Assembly: GCA_021029095.1 (NCBI GenBank)
Contig: JAJOHG010000001.1
Location: 930,001-994,000, forward strand
Origin: Phellopilus nigrolimitatus
Lineage: Eukaryota; Basidiomycota; Agaricomycetes; Hymenochaetales; Hymenochaetaceae
Direction: 5' to 3'
Length of the DNA stretch: 64,000 nt
Numbering within the stretch: the stretch's first letter is position 1; each line of letters begins with the position of its first letter. The translations under genes and the position numbers were made by a program. The notes under the pieces were generated by a model. It was not told the origin of the DNA and ran no database searches. It saw only the letters and a list, made by a program, of their open reading frames with translations. This document shows positions 61,039 through 64,000 of this stretch, one piece after another.

Positions 61039-64000
61039 ATGTTCACTCTCAAGGCTACCTACGGTGGCGAAACGCGCAAGTTTACTCTGAACGATCCATC
61101 CTTTCCCTCGTACTCCAGTATATGCAATCAGGTAAGATACTATTGTCCACTTTCCGTCACCCTAGTCCGTTGTTTGACGCCCACTGCTAGCTATACCGTG
61201 TCTTTCCTATCCGGGGTTCCTACTACCTGTCAAAGCTTCTGTTCTCTCCCGCACAAGGCACGAGAGTCGTGGTCGGCAGGGAAGCCCACGACGAGGCCCA
61301 ATACGTCGAGCTAATCGCCCCATTCTCCGGCCGTCTTTGGCCCAACGGCTTGCTGCGCTTCACAGTGGTCGACGAGATTCCGCACAAGTTTCCGGGTGGC
61401 TTATCTACTCTTTCAGAGTGCGTGGGCTCTAGTCAGCCTCCTGAATTTCCGGCTTCAACTCCCGTACCGCGGCCGCTCCCTCGTCGGCCACGCGCAGTTT
61501 CGAGAGACAGCATGGAAGTTGATAGCGAGCCGACTGTTGTTTCGGCTTCTAACCGGCATTCCATGATTTCACAGTCGACTCAACAGTCGTGCTGTTCTGT
61601 GGAGGAAGGCAAGAGCGAGATGAAGGAGCTCATGTCGAGTTTCCTGCGCGACTGCAATCAGGTCTTAACGTCCACGTTCGGCGACGTTCCTAACACAACG
61701 CCGAGAGACATAACAGAATCGTCAAGTGGGCAGAAGGATACTCTTGATTCGACTAATTTGAGTATCCCGGGCGCTTTCGTCCAATCTTTGCCTCCTTCTG
61801 CTCCGACGAATTCGACAACTAACCACGTTGTCGAAAAACCTTGTCACCCTGGCGTGTCTTGTGATTTCTGTGGTAAAGCAGTTTATGGTACACGCTATAA
61901 GTGCAAGGCTTGCGCCGATTACGATCTTGTACGTATCTTCCGTCAAGACTAGAGGTACTTATATACTGATTTTCTACCAGTGCGAGGTCTGCGTGACACA
62001 GCGCTCGGCCAAGGTTGTACACCAAACTGTTGAGAACCCTGAGCGCAGTGGTGTTTACCACACCTTTTCGGCGATCCCGGAGCCCGCGGTGCCTATTTCA
62101 GTTCCGCAACCGCATCGGACGATCAATATGAGCTCGAGCGCACCTGTGCCGCAGCCCTCAACTGCGCAAACCGTCCCAGTCGTTCACACAAATGTCGTCT
62201 GTGATGTATGCAGTGACATTGTTATCGGAGATAGGCACAAATGCCTAGACTGTCACGGTACGTCTTCCAGTTAGTAAGCGGCAGGAAAGCTGACTAACTA
62301 ACTTCACATAGATTATGACCTTTGCGACAGCTGTTATCCTTCAGCGTCATCTGGTCATAACCCGTTCCACGAGTTCTTGACTATCAAGGAGCCTGGCCGC
62401 GTCCTCGTTCACACAGTATTCAATGGTGATGAATACCGTCGAGGAACGCGCCCGGATGAGCGCGCACAGCCTACGTCTCGATCCCACACAACTGAGAGGT
62501 CGCCTGTGGTTCATCAGGCGACTTGTGATCTCTGTGAATCAAGAATCCACGGAGCTCGTTATGTGAGTTTGCGTGTTGTGAAGTGATTCATTATACCTGC
62601 TGAGCTGTTTAAACCAGAAATGCTTGGCCTGCCCTGACTTTGACACTTGTTCATCGTGCTATAGCATCACCCTTGAACAGCATCCGAAGCACACCTTTGT
62701 CAGGCTGGAAGAAATCCAAGACTTAGTGAGGTGGTTCCTAAAAGTACTGTATAGTTTCTGATCTTTCCTTTTGCATAAAGTCTCCCCGCGATCCAAGTGC
62801 TTTGAAGAAACATGACGCTCGTTGTGACGAGTGTGGTAAAACCATTTATGGTATAAGGTACAAGTGTAAGTCGTACTTATAGTAGTTTTTTTTCACCGCG
62901 AACCTTTTCTTAACGTTTACTCGTAAAGGCATGCATCCCGAATGCCCAGATTATGATCTATGCGCTAAGTGTGAGGCGATGCCCATCGAAGTCCACCCCT
63001 CAATACACCCTCTATTGAAGATGCGAGGCCCAGAGACGGTCATTCCGACTGTGTACCGTGTCGGAGGAGCGACGCTTATTCCTCGTCCGAAGCAACAGCC
63101 CCTCACGACAGGTGTTGCGGTCGCAACGGAGCCTGAGCCGGAGAAGACTGACGTATCAGTGTATGCCGAGTTGAAGCCAGAGACAGCCGATGCATCGGTA
63201 CATGCTGAGATGAAGCAAGAAACATCTGATGCCTCGGTAGCCGCAGAGATGAGGCCTGGGACAACTGACATGGCGGTCTCTACTGAACCGGTGATTGTCG
63301 AACAACCTGTCCCCGTAGAGCATTCTGTCGAAGCTCAAGCTCCCGTCCTTCCTACTCCACCTCCGCTTATCCAGGGGTTGGCCTCATTGGACAAATTGCA
63401 GCGAGTTGTCGATCATTGGAGAGAGCAAGACACGGTTAGTGAGAGCAGTGCTGCGCAGGAGATGACGCAAACGATTTCAAACAAGCCTTCCCTCATCTCA
63501 ACTTTCGTGGGGAAGCTTCCTCAGCGTAAGGATGTAGGCTTACGTGCGACATTCGTCTGCGATGTCAACATTGAGGACGGACAACTTTTCCCTGCAGGCG
63601 CAGAGTTTGTGAAGAGCTGGCGCATCCAGAACGACGGAGAGAACGCCTGGCCAGAGTCAACTGAAGTTGTCTTCGTCGCTGGAGACCGTATGCCCGCGTT
63701 CGACGGCGCCCCTCTCCGCTATCACGTCGGCATGGTCGAGCCTGGTGTCACTGTGGATGTCAATGCATCTGATATGAAGGCACCTGACATATCAGGAAAG
63801 TATGTCGGCTACTGGCGTCTCAGCGATGGAAGTAAACCGTTTGGTCAGAGTGTTTGGTGCGAGTCAGTATATTTCCCATACTTCCTTTTTTTTTTTCGTA
63901 TGACTCATGGTCGAGCCACTGCATCTAGCATCGTTGTTCCCGTCCATAACGGAACGTCGTTGCATGAGTCGCTCGTCGCTTCCGAGGTGATCATGCCCGA
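61039..64000 (+). CDS. NBR1: NBR1-like selective autophagy receptor (PB1-like, four ZZ, FW), 3' end outside window
   Basis: Start MFTLKATYGGETRKFTLNDP, a PB1-like beginning, spliced to LYRVFPIRGSYYLSKLLFS; the OPCA part is not classical. A Ser/Pro-rich spacer follows. Four ZZ fingers come next: CDFCGKAVYGTRYKCKACAD (about 61860), CDVCSDIVIGDRHKCLDCHD (62200), CDLCESRIHGARYKCLACPD (62525) and CDECGKTIYGIRYKCMHPEC (62820). After an acidic repeat-like linker (variants of T-D-A-S-V-x-A-E-M-K/R at 63130-63270) lies the four-tryptophan FW domain: VGLRATFVCDVNIEDGQLFP, SWRIQNDGENAWPESTEVVF and YVGYWRLSDGSKPFGQSVWC. NBR1-type receptors link cargo to Atg8 on the vacuolar route. An intron follows at about 63863; the C-terminus (LIR/UBA) lies beyond 64000. 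Confidence 0.9.

Overview
The window looks like nuclear DNA from a mushroom-forming basidiomycete (Agaricomycetes). Genes are dense and lie on both strands. Almost all are cut by many short GT-AG introns of about 50-60 bases. The gene families are typical eukaryotic and fungal ones: class I myosin with a C-terminal SH3 domain, UNC-45/She4, Zn2Cys6 and forkhead factors, multi-fasciclin protein, riboflavin Rib7, NBR1 with four ZZ fingers. A split tRNA-Met supports the same picture. I see no operons, phage or CRISPR. All names come from reading motifs; no search was run.

Layout. 1-2370 holds no gene I can name. 2.4-7.2 kb: a secreted chitin-deacetylase-like protein (-) diverges from a disordered/coiled-coil protein (+). 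7.5-16.8 kb is a minus-strand block: class I myosin, the UNC-45/She4 myosin chaperone directly upstream, then TRM6 (tRNA m1A58 methyltransferase subunit). 17.0-18.7 kb: Rab GDI (+). 18.8-23.8 kb: RAV1 (V-ATPase assembly, -). 24.0-26.8 kb: fasciclin membrane protein (+) with an apparent frameshift. 27.4-42.5 kb is all plus strand: SAM methyltransferase, membrane glycosyltransferase-like protein, NIPSNAP, Zn2Cys6 factor, forkhead factor, UTP13.

42.6-48.4 kb is the accessory part. Two long inverted arms made of palindromic modules (TGATCATCGATGATCA, TGATCACTAGTGATCA) enclose a multi-ZZ-finger gene on the minus strand. That gene shows signs of decay and has a very GC-rich exon. Just outside lies a 776-bp Tc1/mariner-type non-autonomous element with TA target duplication, then an intron-containing elongator tRNA-Met(CAT). 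48.7-54.9 kb: methionine aminopeptidase 2 (+), HSL-type esterase (+), neutral sphingomyelinase/ISC1 (-), NXT1/p15-like mRNA export factor (-). 55.2-59.0 kb: PRP22/DHX8 helicase (+), sharing a 274-bp intergenic region with NXT1. 59.28-59.54 kb: a second TA-flanked miniature element. 59.8-60.7 kb: RIB7. 61.0 kb to the window edge: an NBR1-like autophagy receptor, cut off by the window end.

Functional links worth noting: myosin I beside its chaperone family; PRP22 (mRNA release from the spliceosome) head-to-head with an NXT1-like export factor; tRNA-Met beside methionine aminopeptidase; two separate multi-ZZ proteins about 15 kb apart. Intron boundaries were deduced by eye from frame and family similarity, so exon ends are less certain than gene identities.
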